64,000 bases of DNA from a candidate division KSB3 bacterium (GCA_002748425.1 PDSJ01000015.1:95894-159893); one strand, 5' to 3'. Counted from the first letter of the stretch, positions 19,966 through 29,900 are shown. Notes: generated by a model not told the origin, from the letters alone. Translations and numbers: made by a program.

Positions 19966-20730
19966 ATGTTTTTTATTGCGTCGAAATTATTAATACCCCT
20001 TACGTCTCCTTTTAGCTATGTTGTCGTTCTGCTGCTCGCCGCTTTCGTGCTGTCCCGCCGCGTAAAAGTCTGCAAGTATTGTCTGCTCTCAGCGTTGGTG
20101 CTGCTGTTTATTTTCGGCACAGCGCCGTTACAAAATATGCTTCACTATATACTGGAATCGCGTTATCCGCACACCGGCTCTTTAGCTCAGGTTGATGCGA
20201 TTGTCGTTCTTTCAGGCATGCTTTCTCTGGAAGAATCCAAACCCGGAGAGCTTGAGTTTGGTGGAGCTGTCGATCGTATTCTGACTGCGATCTCGTTGAT
20301 AAAAAAGGGGGTCGGGAAGCACTTGATTCTTTCCGGGGGCAGCGGCGATTTATACGATCAAAGTAAAAGTGAGGCGCTGTTACTAAAAGACTTTGCCCTG
20401 AAATGGGGAGTTCCAGAAGATAAACTGCTTGTAGAAGCGACTTCAAGAAATACGTATGAAAATGTGTTGTATACAAAGGCAGTTATGGAGGAACACGGTA
20501 TCTCCAACGTGCTTGTCGTGACAACGGCATCCCATCTTCCCCGTGTAATGGGTTGTTTTGCAAAACTCGGTGTGGAGGCAATTCCTTACGGTGTTGACCG
20601 GCATTCCAAAAAGCCTGCTCTGCCTCGGCTTGCAGAACTGATCCCAAGCCCTGAAAATTTTCTTCGATCTTCGCAGGCGATTCATGAGTATATCGGGATT
20701 GTGATGTATAAGATCTCAGGCTATCTCTAA
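19966..20730 (+). CDS. YdcF/ElyC family membrane protein (DUF218)
   Basis: A 254-residue protein with two N-terminal transmembrane helices (about 10-30 and 36-55). A DUF218 domain follows, with the signatures VDAIVVLSGM, LILSGGSG, SRNTYENV and LVVTTASHLPR. Family members such as ElyC affect envelope precursor or peptidoglycan metabolism, but the chemistry is unsettled. Its large domain should lie outside the cytoplasmic membrane. It is preceded by an envelope protein gene with a 72-bp gap. Confidence 0.85.
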   Translation: MFFIASKLLIPLTSPFSYVVVLLLAAFVLSRRVKVCKYCLLSALVLLFIFGTAPLQNMLHYILESRYPHTGSLAQVDAIVVLSGMLSLEESKPGELEFGGAVDRILTAISLIKKGVGKHLILSGGSGDLYDQSKSEALLLKDFALKWGVPEDKLLVEATSRNTYENVLYTKAVMEEHGISNVLVVTTASHLPRVMGCFAKLGVEAIPYGVDRHSKKPALPRLAELIPSPENFLRSSQAIHEYIGIVMYKISGYL

Positions 20731-20916
20731 GGTGGCCTGCTTTTTCTCTATGCTTAAACCAAGGTCTCAATGTACGTGTTATACAGGCAGAGAATCTCCT
20801 TGACTTTTTCAGATGCCTTGTGATAGGAGCATGCGAACAGCTTTACGATCTGTTCGGTACTGACGCAGACGTGTTGAGGGTGTTCTATTAATTTTTCTTC
20901 GGTAAAAGTAGAGTCT

Positions 20917-21291
20917 ATGGCAACAGTATTGGTAATAGATGATTCTGTAGATGCGCGGAACCTTACGAGACAGATCCTGAGTAAGGAGCATAATGTACTG
21001 ACGATCGATAGCTGGGTTTATGCCACTGAGTATATTTTCAAACATGATGTCGATCTCATTCTGCTTGATATCAATATGCCGGGCCTGAGTGGAGATAAAT
21101 TGGCAGGAGTGTTGAAAAAAAGTGTTAAAATCAAAGAAGTAAATATTGTGTTATTTTCCTCAATAGACGAGGGCGATCTGCGCCGTAAGGCGATAGAAAC
21201 CGGTGTATTAGGTTATATTCCCAAAACATTTGAGGGGAACCTCCTGAGAACCCGTGTCAGAAAGTTTCTGAAAAAAATCGGCAGGGAGTAA
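20917..21291 (+). CDS. Single-domain response regulator
   Basis: A 124-residue CheY-like receiver. The acidic pair is in LVIDDS, the phosphoacceptor Asp in LILLDINMPG, the switch residue in VLFSS and the conserved Lys in YIPKT. There is no output domain. It has its own 186-bp upstream gap and a perfect terminator downstream, so it appears monocistronic. No kinase is adjacent, and the partner is unknown. It differs clearly in sequence from the receiver at 17969. Confidence 0.88.
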   Translation: MATVLVIDDSVDARNLTRQILSKEHNVLTIDSWVYATEYIFKHDVDLILLDINMPGLSGDKLAGVLKKSVKIKEVNIVLFSSIDEGDLRRKAIETGVLGYIPKTFEGNLLRTRVRKFLKKIGRE

Positions 21292-21339
21292 GAATGTTTT
21301 ACTATGCGGCATCGCAGCACTGACGAGTGCAAGATACAC

Positions 21340-21385
21340 AGAGGCAGAGTGCAGGGTAATAAAGCCCAGCACTCTGCCTCTTTTT
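21340..21385 (+). terminator. Rho-independent terminator of the receiver gene
   Basis: A perfect 13-bp stem, AGAGGCAGAGTGC (21340-21352) and GCACTCTGCCTCT (21369-21381), ends in a T run (21381-21385). It sits between two convergent genes and ends 1 bp before the clpB stop codon. It lacks a T tract in the minus direction. Confidence 0.87.
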
Positions 21386-21386
21386 C

Positions 21387-23987
21387 CTACACGGCCTTGG
21401 CCTTTTGAAAGCTCAGACCGTCTTCTTCCTTCGAGAGACTCACCGTAATCGTATCACCCTCTGTAAAATCCCCTTCAAGGATTTTAAACGCCAGGGGATT
21501 CTGAACAACTTTCTGAATCGCTCGTTTTAACGGGCGTGCGCCATAGACCGGGTCATAACCTTTTTGCGCAATATATTTTTTTGCAGCGTCAGAAAGTGAC
21601 AGGCGCATTTTGCGATCTGCAAGCCTCTGACGCAAATGCTCGAGTTGGATATCAACGATCTGCTCGAGGTGCTCGAGGCGTAAACGGTGGAAGAGAATCG
21701 TCTCATCGATTCGATTCAGGAATTCCGGTCTGAAGCTGTTCCGCAGGAGGTCCATCACCCGCTTTCGTAGCTCTTCGGGATGTTCCTGCCACATTTCCTG
21801 AATGACCTGACTGCCGATGTTTGAAGTCATGATCACGACGCTGTTCCGAAAATTCACCGTCCGTCCCTGTCCATCAGTGAGACGTCCGTCATCAAGCACC
21901 TGCAGCAAGACGTTGAAGACCTCTGGATGAGCTTTTTCGATCTCATCGAAAAGGATTACAGAATACGGACGCCGGCGTACAGCTTCGGTCAAATAACCGC
22001 CTTCTTCATAGCCGACATAGCCCGGAGGCGCTCCGATCAGACGGGCGACAGCGTGTTTTTCCATAAATTCCGACATATCGATGCGTACCATTGCCTGCTC
22101 GTCGTCGAAAAGAAATTCTGCCAGAGCACGCCCAAGCTCTGTCTTGCCAACCCCGGTTGGTCCAAGAAAGAGAAAGGACCCGATCGGTCGATTGAGGTCT
22201 TGCAAGCCGGCTCGGGCCCGCCGAACAGCATCGGACACTGAGGTGATCGCGGCATCCTGACCGATGACGCGCTGTTGTAAGCGCTTTTCCATGTTGACCA
22301 GCTTTTTCATTTCACTTTCCAACATGCGGGATACTGGAATCCCTGTCCATTTTGAGACGATTTTAGCCACCTCCTCGTCACTGACGGTCTCTTGCAGCAT
22401 TTGCGTACTTTGTTGAATCTCCTGCAATCTGAGATTTTCGGTTGCAAGCTTCCGTTCCAGTTCCACGAGGGTCGCGTACTGAAGTTCGGACACTTTTTCA
22501 TAGTCTCCCATGCGTGTGAGGCGTTCGATCTCGATTTTTACTTCTTCGATCTGTTCCCGCAGCTGTCCGATTGTCGTAATGGTCTCTTTTTCATTCTGCC
22601 AGTGGGCTTTTAACGCTTTTGCAGAGTCTTTCACATTCGCCAGTTCCGACTCAAGTTTTTGCAGCCGATCGCGGCTGGCAGCATCCTGTTCTTTTTTCAG
22701 GGCCTGCCGTTCGATCTCCAGTTGCGTGATGCGGCGTTCAAGTTCATCGATTTCCGCGGGCATACTTTCGATCTCGATTTTCAGCCGCGAGGCAGCCTCA
22801 TCAATCAAGTCGATCGCTTTATCCGGCAGAAACCGGTCGCTGATGTAGCGAGCGGACAGGGTCGCCGCAGCAATGATCGCACTATCCTGAATCTTGACAT
22901 TGTGGTGCTGTTCGTACCGTTCTTTCAGACCGCGTAAAATTGAGATCGTGTCCTCGACGCTCGGCTCTCCCACGTGCACAGGCTGAAAGCGCCGTTCCAA
23001 AGCTGCGTCTTTTTCGATATATTTACGGTACTCATCGAGAGTTGTTGCCCCGATACAATGCAACTCTCCTCTGGCGAGCGCCGGTTTGAGCATATTCGAA
23101 GCATCTAGCGTTCCCTCGGCGGCTCCAGCGCCTACCAGGGTATGCAGTTCATCGATGAAAAGTACGATTTCGCCTGCTGCTTCGCTGATCTCGTGAAGGA
23201 CGGCTTTTAAGCGATCTTCAAATTCTCCCCGATATTTGGCACCTGCGAGCAAGGCCCCGATGTCGAGAGTGATCAGCTTGCGGTTTTTTAATGATTCCGG
23301 CACGTCGTGCTGGGCGATTCGCAGTGCAAGCCCTTCGGCAATCGCAGTTTTCCCGACCCCCGGCTCACCGATTAAGACCGGGTTATTTTTTGTGCGGCGC
23401 GACAGCACCTGCATCACTCGTCGTATTTCTTCATCGCGCCCAATGACCGGATCGAGTTTCCCCTGTCTGGCCAGATCCGTTAAATCCCGGCCGAATTTTG
23501 TGAGAGCCTGATACTTGTCTTCAGGATTCTGATCGGTGATACGCTGCGAACCTCTGAGCGTTTGCAAGACCTGGAACACGGTATCTTTTGTGACCCCGTG
23601 CCGGTTGAGAAGGGCCTGAGCCTCTCCATTGACACTGTCGGCAAAGACGAGTAGAAAATGTTCGACGCTGACATATTCGTCTTTCAGACGGTCGGCCTCA
23701 TCGATCGCGCTGTCTAAAGCGCTTTGAAGGCGCTGTCCCATGTAGAGCTGCATTCCGCCGCCCGAGACGGCTGGGCGTTTTTCCAGCACAGCATGTAATT
23801 CCTGACGCAGTTCTTGCGGACGCGCTCCAAGTTTTTGCAGAATCTGGAGAATTAACCCTTCAGGCTGCTCTAAAAACGCCATCAGCAGATGTTCGACGTC
23901 GAGTTCCTGATGTTTGCGCGCAGCGGCAATTCGCTGGGCCTGCTGCATAGCTTCTTGAGTTTTTATCGTTAATTTATCATACCACAT
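21387..23987 (-). CDS. clpB: Chaperone ClpB, AAA+ disaggregase
   Basis: An 866-residue Hsp100 disaggregase that works with DnaK to recover aggregated proteins. The N domain (about 1-150) precedes AAA-1 with Walker [10 protein letters not shown] and Walker [12 protein letters not shown]. The middle coiled coil spans about residues 410-525, and AAA-2 has GPTGVGKTE and [14 protein letters not shown]. The middle domain identifies it as ClpB rather than ClpA. The ATG at 23987 follows AAGGAG and matches the family start; the upstream extension to 24077 is leader sequence. It has a consensus promoter and a leader inverted repeat. Confidence 0.97.
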   Translation of the reverse strand: MWYDKLTIKTQEAMQQAQRIAAARKHQELDVEHLLMAFLEQPEGLILQILQKLGARPQELRQELHAVLEKRPAVSGGGMQLYMGQRLQSALDSAIDEADRLKDEYVSVEHFLLVFADSVNGEAQALLNRHGVTKDTVFQVLQTLRGSQRITDQNPEDKYQALTKFGRDLTDLARQGKLDPVIGRDEEIRRVMQVLSRRTKNNPVLIGEPGVGKTAIAEGLALRIAQHDVPESLKNRKLITLDIGALLAGAKYRGEFEDRLKAVLHEISEAAGEIVLFIDELHTLVGAGAAEGTLDASNMLKPALARGELHCIGATTLDEYRKYIEKDAALERRFQPVHVGEPSVEDTISILRGLKERYEQHHNVKIQDSAIIAAATLSARYISDRFLPDKAIDLIDEAASRLKIEIESMPAEIDELERRITQLEIERQALKKEQDAASRDRLQKLESELANVKDSAKALKAHWQNEKETITTIGQLREQIEEVKIEIERLTRMGDYEKVSELQYATLVELERKLATENLRLQEIQQSTQMLQETVSDEEVAKIVSKWTGIPVSRMLESEMKKLVNMEKRLQQRVIGQDAAITSVSDAVRRARAGLQDLNRPIGSFLFLGPTGVGKTELGRALAEFLFDDEQAMVRIDMSEFMEKHAVARLIGAPPGYVGYEEGGYLTEAVRRRPYSVILFDEIEKAHPEVFNVLLQVLDDGRLTDGQGRTVNFRNSVVIMTSNIGSQVIQEMWQEHPEELRKRVMDLLRNSFRPEFLNRIDETILFHRLRLEHLEQIVDIQLEHLRQRLADRKMRLSLSDAAKKYIAQKGYDPVYGARPLKRAIQKVVQNPLAFKILEGDFTEGDTITVSLSKEEDGLSFQKAKAV

Positions 23988-24043
23988 ACACTGATCTCCT
24001 TGTCTGGAATTCGCGTAGTCTTTTTGCTTGACTTCGAGTCTTT

Positions 24044-24068
24044 TTCTCCCGACGGTTTCTCGGGAGAA
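24044..24068 (-). promoter_or_regulatory. Inverted repeat in the clpB leader
   Basis: TTCTCCCGA (24044-24052) and TCGGGAGAA (24060-24068) form a perfect 9-bp dyad with a 7-bp spacer, between the clpB promoter and ribosome-binding site. It does not match the CIRCE element. It could be an operator or an RNA hairpin controlling translation. Confidence 0.5.
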
Positions 24069-24123
24069 GCGTATCATTTTGCTTTTTGGTGAAGATATAC
24101 TGGGTTGTATTCTGTATTGTTAA

Positions 24124-24152
24124 TAATAATATCTTAGTTTTATATTGTCAAG
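24124..24152 (-). promoter_or_regulatory. clpB promoter
   Basis: On the minus strand: TTGACA (24152-24147), 17 bp, TATTAT (24129-24124). This is close to the vegetative consensus and about 140 bp upstream of the clpB ATG. It does not resemble a sigma32 promoter. Confidence 0.7.
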
Positions 24153-24164
24153 TTTAATTAGCAC

Positions 24165-25307
24165 ATGGGTATAAAATATTTTTTCAGTCTTGTTGAAAAT
24201 GGAAAACCTGCGTTTCCGGATGACCGCTCCCCTCGAATACTGTTGAGCTATGCTCTGCGACGTCTCGTTTTCAGTATGCTTTTTGGCTGCTCATTCCTCT
24301 ATCAGTCTCTGGTTTGGATGCGGGCAGCACTCTATCGCTGTAAAATTTTTACCCCGGCGCGACTGCCCTGCCTGGTCATTAGTGTGGGGAATATTACGAC
24401 CGGCGGGACCGGGAAAACACCGGCAGTCATAGAAATCGCATGTCTGCTTGCACAGCATGGGACACGTGTCGCAGTGCTGAGTCGAGGCTACCGGCGCACA
24501 AGCTCTTTTCCGACCGTTATCGTTGAACCCGACAGTGATGTGTCGCAGACAGGGGATGAGCCTTTGCTCATGGCTCGAAAGTTTCAGCGTGTTTTCAGTC
24601 CAAGTGCCTTGCGCCCGGCAGTGCTTGTCGGCAGTCGGCGTTACCGCTCGGGCCTTCTGGCCTTAGAGCGTTTTCAATCGGAGGTCATACTTCTAGATGA
24701 CGGCTTTCAGCATCTGCAATTAGCCCGCGACTGTGATGTGGTTTTGATCGACGCCGCGCGTCCGTTTGGCAGCGGGAATCTGCTGCCGGCGGGATGTCTT
24801 CGGGAACCTCTCGTTCATCTTCGACGTGCCACAGCATTTATTGTGACGCGAAGTGATGAGGCTCCGGATTTACAGGTCATTCGGCGGACTTTGAAACGGA
24901 TAAATCCCGCCGCGCCCGTGTTTAACGCAACCCATGCGTTCAACGGTTTTCGTCGGCTCGGAAGCGATGAACCAGTGGACGCAGAAGCGCTGCTCCGACA
25001 ACGGCTGCTTGCCGTATCAGGCCTCGGAAACCCCGCGTCTTTTCATCATCTTCTGAACACTCAGGGCTTTCATGAGATTGAAACGCTTGTCTTTCCCGAT
25101 CATCATGCTTATCGTGAACAGGACGGACTGGCGATCGCCCGCCTTTGCCATGAACGCAGACTCAACGGAGTTATGACCAGTGAAAAAGACGAAATGAAAC
25201 TTCTCCCCCGGCTCGAATCTGTCGGCATTGCAGGCTATGTTGCGATGATAAGACTCACGATTCACCCTGAAAAAGAATTTCGTGAAATGCTGTTCTCGTA
25301 TATTTAA
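24165..25307 (+). CDS. lpxK: Tetraacyldisaccharide 4'-kinase (lipid A synthesis)
   Basis: A 380-residue inner-membrane-associated kinase that phosphorylates the 4' position of the lipid A disaccharide. The P-loop GNITTGGTGKTPAVIE is at about 76-91, and VLSRGYRR, GDEPLLMA and the LLDDGFQHLQL motif follow. A hydrophobic N-terminal helix anchors it. The P-loop lies about 25 residues later than usual, and ATG 24165 has no ribosome-binding site and overlaps the clpB control region. The true start may be further in, for example TTG 24243. Its presence supports an LPS-type outer membrane. Confidence 0.9.
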   Translation: MGIKYFFSLVENGKPAFPDDRSPRILLSYALRRLVFSMLFGCSFLYQSLVWMRAALYRCKIFTPARLPCLVISVGNITTGGTGKTPAVIEIACLLAQHGTRVAVLSRGYRRTSSFPTVIVEPDSDVSQTGDEPLLMARKFQRVFSPSALRPAVLVGSRRYRSGLLALERFQSEVILLDDGFQHLQLARDCDVVLIDAARPFGSGNLLPAGCLREPLVHLRRATAFIVTRSDEAPDLQVIRRTLKRINPAAPVFNATHAFNGFRRLGSDEPVDAEALLRQRLLAVSGLGNPASFHHLLNTQGFHEIETLVFPDHHAYREQDGLAIARLCHERRLNGVMTSEKDEMKLLPRLESVGIAGYVAMIRLTIHPEKEFREMLFSYI

Positions 25308-25368
25308 ACGCGTTTTGTCATGAAGATGACATGTTCGTTGATGAGCATGGCAGCAGCTTTGAACATGT

Positions 25369-26040
25369 TCACGTCAAGCGTTTCAGCCGATAGCTGAGAT
25401 ACATGAAAGGCGTATCGAGCAGAGCAATCAGGATTTTCAACAAGTAAGTTGAGATAATAATCTGCAGGAGGACTGAGAATGGAAAGACCCCTGCAAAGGC
25501 CACTACGGTAAAGATGACGCTGTCAATAAGCTGACTGATCCAAGTAGAGCCGATATTCCGAAGCCACAGCTGTTTCTGCCCGGTTTTCTCCCGAATGAAC
25601 TTATACGCGCGGATATCGTGAAACTGGGAGATGAGATAGGCAAGCAAGCTGCCCAGCAGAAGGCGCGGCGCAAACACAAAGATTTTTTGCATGCCCTCGT
25701 GAACCGTGTCATACGAGGAAGGAAGGTATTGCAGCATAAATTGTCCGCCAATTAAATAGAGCAGCGATGTCCCAAGACCGATTTTTACTCCTTCTTGTGC
25801 GTCGTGAGTCGAATGATGCTCGCTCAACAGATCGGTCGCCAGAAAGATGGCAGCATACATCACGTTTCCACCGGTGGCATCAAATCCAAAGAGCGTAATT
25901 TGTTTTGTGACAAAAAGATTTGCAAGTATAATGCTGGCTCCGATAAAGGCTTTGAGATAATTTTTCCCCAATGTAAACGCCCCTAATGTCAGCAAAAGCA
26001 TGCTAACAGTCTGGAGCAGAAAAATCATTTCATTCGTCAT
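25369..26040 (-). CDS. Queuosine precursor transporter (VUT/YhhQ family)
   Basis: A 223-residue integral membrane protein with about six hydrophobic helices. Conserved VUT-family positions include ILANLFVTKQITLFGF, the acidic FLATDLLSEH and the WISQLIDSVIF motif near the C terminus. Family members import queuine or preQ0/preQ1 for tRNA modification. AGGAGA precedes the ATG at 26040. No preQ1 riboswitch was recognised in the upstream 150 bp. It is convergent with lpxK and stands alone. Confidence 0.86.
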   Translation of the reverse strand: MTNEMIFLLQTVSMLLLTLGAFTLGKNYLKAFIGASIILANLFVTKQITLFGFDATGGNVMYAAIFLATDLLSEHHSTHDAQEGVKIGLGTSLLYLIGGQFMLQYLPSSYDTVHEGMQKIFVFAPRLLLGSLLAYLISQFHDIRAYKFIREKTGQKQLWLRNIGSTWISQLIDSVIFTVVAFAGVFPFSVLLQIIISTYLLKILIALLDTPFMYLSYRLKRLT

Positions 26041-26395
26041 GCTGCTCTCCTGATACGAAAACAGGGAATCGAGTCAAAGAGGATATTTCGCGCCCCCCTG
26101 TTCCAGTCCCAGTATCTCTTTCTGATTTGATTGTATGTAACGGAATAGACCTGAATCCTCATTTTTTAAGAATATCTATTGACCTTCAGTCTGTATTGTG
26201 CTATGCTTGCTCTTGCGTCTAGCGTAATTACCCGCTATTCGAGACGATGACGGGAATGTCCCGTCCTGAAAACTTTTTGTGAAGAGGTCATTTAATTCTT
26301 GACTTTCATGATGTCAAGGCTTTTCATTTGATAGAATATTGCGTTCTCGTGTCGCTCTGAATCATAAATTGGCGTCTGGATGAAGGAGTTCTTCG
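26041..26395. other. Divergent intergenic region, transporter / subtilase
   Basis: A 355-bp gap holding a plus-strand promoter candidate at 26179-26207 and T/A-rich sequence. I see no RNA gene, riboswitch or further open frame in it. Confidence 0.5.
26179..26207 (+). promoter_or_regulatory. Candidate promoter of the subtilase gene
   Basis: TTGACC (26179-26184), 17 bp, TATGCT (26202-26207). Five of six and four of six consensus bases. The leader to the ATG at 26396 would be about 180 nt. Confidence 0.45.
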
Positions 26396-28012
26396 ATGAA
26401 CAAGAAAAATTATCTGACAGTGTGTGTCCTGCTGCTCGTGTTGATTCTCGGACGTTCCCCTGAAAGCGTCTGGCCCTGGGGAAGCGTAATCGTCAAGCCA
26501 TTAGCCGGAGGCCGTCGACCTGGCTCGTCCGGAGGCCGTTATGAGATAAGGCCGATTGACCGCAAAGGAACGAGTGGAGATCCTGTGGGGTCAAATGCTG
26601 CTGGACGTCCCGTCAGAGGAAACTCCCTCAATTTTCGTCCCGGTGAATTGATTGTCAAAGTGAAAGAGGGTTTCCCATCGCTGGCCGGACGCTTAAGTCG
26701 GAATGCAGACGATACCGGCAGCCGTCATCTGGATATATTGAACCGGCAGTTTGGAGTGACAAGGGTTGAAGCAGTGTTTGATAACCGGGGCGGAGGCCGG
26801 ACCATCAGTCAAAATAATCCACTGACAAAAGTTATGCTCTTGAAGCTTGGAGAGCGGGCAGACGTACACAGTGCCCTGCGAGCTTATGCCGATCTGGATG
26901 AAATCGAATACGCCGAATTAAATTACATATACCATATTTTTTCAAGCCCTGACGATCCATTTATCTCGTCGCAGTACAGCCTGTTTAGTGCCAGCAGCTA
27001 TGGTATTGACGCTCTGAGAGGCTGGTCGATCGAATCCGGTGATCGATCCATTATGATTGCCATCATCGATACTGGGGTTGATTACCGCCATGAAGATCTG
27101 CGCGGAAAGGTGGTAAGAGGCTATGATTTTGTGAATGAGGATCACGACCCGATGGACGATAACGGTCATGGAACCCATGTCGCAGGGATTGCTGCAGGGA
27201 TTGCAAATAACGGACGGGGGATTGCCGGAGTGTGCCCGGAGTGTTCGGTTTTAGCAGTGAAAGTGGTGACGGCTGACGGTTCTGGGGCGAATTCCTGGAT
27301 CGCCAACGGCATTGCAAATGCGGTCAATCTGGGTGCAAAAGTCCTGAATATGAGTTTAGGCGGCCTCGATAATTCCCATACAATCAGAATGGCCGTAGAA
27401 CACGCCTGGCAGCAGGGAGCGATTCTTGTCGCTGCCAGCGGCAATGACGGCAGCAGTGCTCCGATGTATCCGGCTGCCCTGCCGCAAACGATTTCCGTTG
27501 GTGCGACAGGGCGTTATCGCGATCGGACATCTTTTTCGAATTATGGCAATACCTTAGAGCTGGCCGCTCCCGGCGAATCAATTTATGGTACTGTTCCGGG
27601 GAACAGGTACGAGCCCTGGAACGGCACTTCAATGGCGGCCCCGCAAGTCTCAGGCGTGGTCGGTCTGATCTTGTCCCGAAATTCTTTTTTGAACGCTGCG
27701 CAGGTACGACAAATTCTGGATAGGACTGCAAGCGATATCGGTCCCTCTGGACGAGATATGTATTATGGTTATGGGCGAGTTAATGTGCTCGCTGCCCTGG
27801 CGCAAGTACCCGACAGTAGCGGGAACCTTCCGAATGTGCCTGATATCGGGGATGAAGATGATTATCCTGTCCCGTCGCCGGAGAATCGGTATCTGTGCGG
27901 AAGCGGCGGGGGAGCGCTGTTCAGCTCGACCCTTGTTGCGCTGGGACTCGTCAGTCTCAGCAGCTCCTGGCAGCGGAGAAAGGGAAAAAGACAGAAGAAG
28001 CTTTACACTTGA
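26396..28012 (+). CDS. Subtilisin-like S8 protease with C-terminal anchor
   Basis: A 538-residue secreted protease. A signal peptide (about 1-25) precedes a propeptide-like segment with RPGELIVKVKEG and the DLDEIEYAELNY inhibitor-domain end. The catalytic domain has Asp in AIIDTGVDYRHEDL, His in NGHGTHVAGI, the oxyanion Asn in AASGNDG and Ser in GTSMAAPQVSG. The C terminus is a tripartite tail: Cys501 and glycines (LCGSGGGA), a hydrophobic helix, then a basic cluster (RRKGKRQKK). That resembles CTERM-type sorting signals, so it may be surface anchored. GAAGGAG precedes the ATG. Confidence 0.9.
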   Translation: MNKKNYLTVCVLLLVLILGRSPESVWPWGSVIVKPLAGGRRPGSSGGRYEIRPIDRKGTSGDPVGSNAAGRPVRGNSLNFRPGELIVKVKEGFPSLAGRLSRNADDTGSRHLDILNRQFGVTRVEAVFDNRGGGRTISQNNPLTKVMLLKLGERADVHSALRAYADLDEIEYAELNYIYHIFSSPDDPFISSQYSLFSASSYGIDALRGWSIESGDRSIMIAIIDTGVDYRHEDLRGKVVRGYDFVNEDHDPMDDNGHGTHVAGIAAGIANNGRGIAGVCPECSVLAVKVVTADGSGANSWIANGIANAVNLGAKVLNMSLGGLDNSHTIRMAVEHAWQQGAILVAASGNDGSSAPMYPAALPQTISVGATGRYRDRTSFSNYGNTLELAAPGESIYGTVPGNRYEPWNGTSMAAPQVSGVVGLILSRNSFLNAAQVRQILDRTASDIGPSGRDMYYGYGRVNVLAALAQVPDSSGNLPNVPDIGDEDDYPVPSPENRYLCGSGGGALFSSTLVALGLVSLSSSWQRRKGKRQKKLYT

Positions 28013-28148
28013 CAAGTTTCGGCAGGTATATGAGGTTGCACCGGGTGATGACACCGTAAGTGGACTTCCCCCTGAAGAGCGCAGTACTTCTGTCAGCGCT
28101 GGGAAGAGAGACATTTTTGATTACGTAGCAGAAAGGGATTATGGGAGA

Positions 28149-29816
28149 ATGGAAGAACTGATCAGAGAAGTTCTCGGCGATGCGTTGAATCGCGCTAAAG
28201 AAGCCGGTGAGTTGAATTATGAATGTGTCCCCGATATTGTATTACGCCGTCCGCCTGACAAGGCACAAGGCGATCTCGCCTCGACGATTGCCCTCCAATT
28301 AGCCTCACAGCTGCGCCGTAAGCCGCGGGAAGTGGCAGAATGTCTGGTGAAGCATCTGGAGACCGGGCATTCCCCGGTGCAAAAATGCGAGATCGCAGGC
28401 CCTGGATTTATCAACTTTTTCCTTAATCAGGATTTCTGGGCAGATGAACTGCTGCAGATTCTTAAAGCCAGGGACCAGTTTGGGCGCATTGACATCGGTC
28501 AACAGCAAAAGGTGCAGGTTGAGTTTGTCAGCACGAACCCGACCGGCCCTCTGCATGTCGGTCATGGACGCGGTGCAATCGTCGGCGATATGACAGCCAG
28601 AGTGCTGGCCTACGCCGGCTATAACGTGCAGCGGGAATATTATGTTAACGACGCCGGCAGCCAGATGGATAAACTCGGGCAGTCTACGTGGTGCCGCTAC
28701 ATGGAATTGCAGGGAAAAGATGTGCCGTTTGCCGAGGATGGTTATCAAGGTGAGTACATCTATGATATTGCAAAAAAAATGATTGAAGAAAAGGGCGCTG
28801 TGTATGTATCGATGCCCTATGAAGAGGCGCTGCCGACATTTAAGCGCTATGCCTGCCAGGAGATATTGCAGGGAATCCGTGAGAACCTCGAACGTTTCAA
28901 TGTCACGTTCGATGAATGGTTCAGCGAGCAGCAACTGCATGACGCGAATGCGATTGAGAGTGTCGTCGAACGATTACAATCGGAAGGCGTAATGTATGAA
29001 GATGGCGGGGCGATGTGGTTCAAATCCACTGACTACGGTGATGAAAAGGACCGCGTCGTGATTCGTTCTGACGGCCGACCGACCTATTTTGCGTCTGATA
29101 TCGCCTACCATGATAATAAGTTTGCACGGGGCTTTCAGAAAGTGATTAATGTCTGGGGCGCAGATCATCATGGCTATGTCCCTCGTATGAAAGGGGTTGT
29201 CAGGGCTTTAGGCTATGAAGAAGATGCTCTGGAAGTAATTTTGGTACAGATGGTCAGTCTGTTGCGGGATGGCGAGCGGGTGGCGATGTCGACCCGATCC
29301 GGAAAATTCATTACGCTGGCGGAAGTTGTGGATGAAGTTGGCGTCGACGCCACACGATTTATGTTCAATATGCGCCGTTGCGACAGCCAGCTTGAATTCG
29401 ATCTGGAGCTCGCTAAACGGCATTCCAGAGAGAATCCCGTCTACTACGTGCAGTACGCGCATGCCAGAATTTGCAGCATTTTTCGTGGCGCCGATGAACA
29501 GGGCATCATGCTCCCGGAGACATCAGAGATCGATTTCAGGCTGCTGACTCTCGATGAGGAGCGGGAATTAATTGCCCGCTTGCGGCATTTTCCGAAGGTG
29601 ATCGAGGTCAGTGCTCGATATCTGGAACCCCATCGTATCACGTATTATGTCCATGATGTGGCAAGTGTGTTCCATGCATATTACAACAAACATCGCGTGG
29701 TGGATACTGAAGATCTGCCGTTGAGCCATGCCCGTCTCGCGTTGGTACAAGGCATACAGATTGTGTTACAGAATGCCCTGGCGTTGTTGGGTGTCTCTGC
29801 GCCGGAACAGATGTAG
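28149..29816 (+). CDS. argS: Arginyl-tRNA synthetase
   Basis: A 555-residue class I synthetase. An N-terminal tRNA-binding domain leads into the HIGH motif, seen as PTGPLHVGHGRG. The KMSKS loop is the degenerate MSTRSG typical of ArgRS, and the C-terminal DALR anticodon-binding domain ends the protein. The frame is open back to 27765 inside the protease gene, but homology begins at MEELIREVLGDALN, and 28149 gives the usual length. The ribosome-binding site is weak (AAAGGGA about 11 nt upstream). It lies 136 bp after the subtilase. Confidence 0.95.
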   Translation: MEELIREVLGDALNRAKEAGELNYECVPDIVLRRPPDKAQGDLASTIALQLASQLRRKPREVAECLVKHLETGHSPVQKCEIAGPGFINFFLNQDFWADELLQILKARDQFGRIDIGQQQKVQVEFVSTNPTGPLHVGHGRGAIVGDMTARVLAYAGYNVQREYYVNDAGSQMDKLGQSTWCRYMELQGKDVPFAEDGYQGEYIYDIAKKMIEEKGAVYVSMPYEEALPTFKRYACQEILQGIRENLERFNVTFDEWFSEQQLHDANAIESVVERLQSEGVMYEDGGAMWFKSTDYGDEKDRVVIRSDGRPTYFASDIAYHDNKFARGFQKVINVWGADHHGYVPRMKGVVRALGYEEDALEVILVQMVSLLRDGERVAMSTRSGKFITLAEVVDEVGVDATRFMFNMRRCDSQLEFDLELAKRHSRENPVYYVQYAHARICSIFRGADEQGIMLPETSEIDFRLLTLDEERELIARLRHFPKVIEVSARYLEPHRITYYVHDVASVFHAYYNKHRVVDTEDLPLSHARLALVQGIQIVLQNALALLGVSAPEQM

Positions 29817-29827
29817 TCTGAAGGAGA

Positions 29828-29872
29828 AGTGCTGAGGCAAAGCTGTGGTGACAAAGGCTTTGCCTCAGCACT
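29828..29872 (+). terminator. 16-bp perfect hairpin between argS and the SPOR gene
   Basis: AGTGCTGAGGCAAAGC (29828-29843) pairs perfectly with GCTTTGCCTCAGCACT (29857-29872) around a 13-nt loop, 11 bp after the argS stop. No T tract follows (CCTGAATG), so it could be a partial terminator or a processing/stability element. Confidence 0.5.
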
Positions 29873-29900
29873 CCTGAATGTGCATAATGAGGGTGATGGC

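Noticed and set aside
24044..24068. CIRCE element for HrcA at clpB
   Set aside because: The sequence TTCTCCCGA does not match TTAGCACTC, so only an unassigned inverted repeat is claimed.
26041..26200. PreQ1 riboswitch for the queuosine-precursor transporter
   Set aside because: No match to the short conserved aptamer core was seen on the minus strand.
27765..28148. N-terminal extension of argS into the protease gene
   Set aside because: The extra 128 residues have no ArgRS similarity, and the standard start at 28149 gives normal length.
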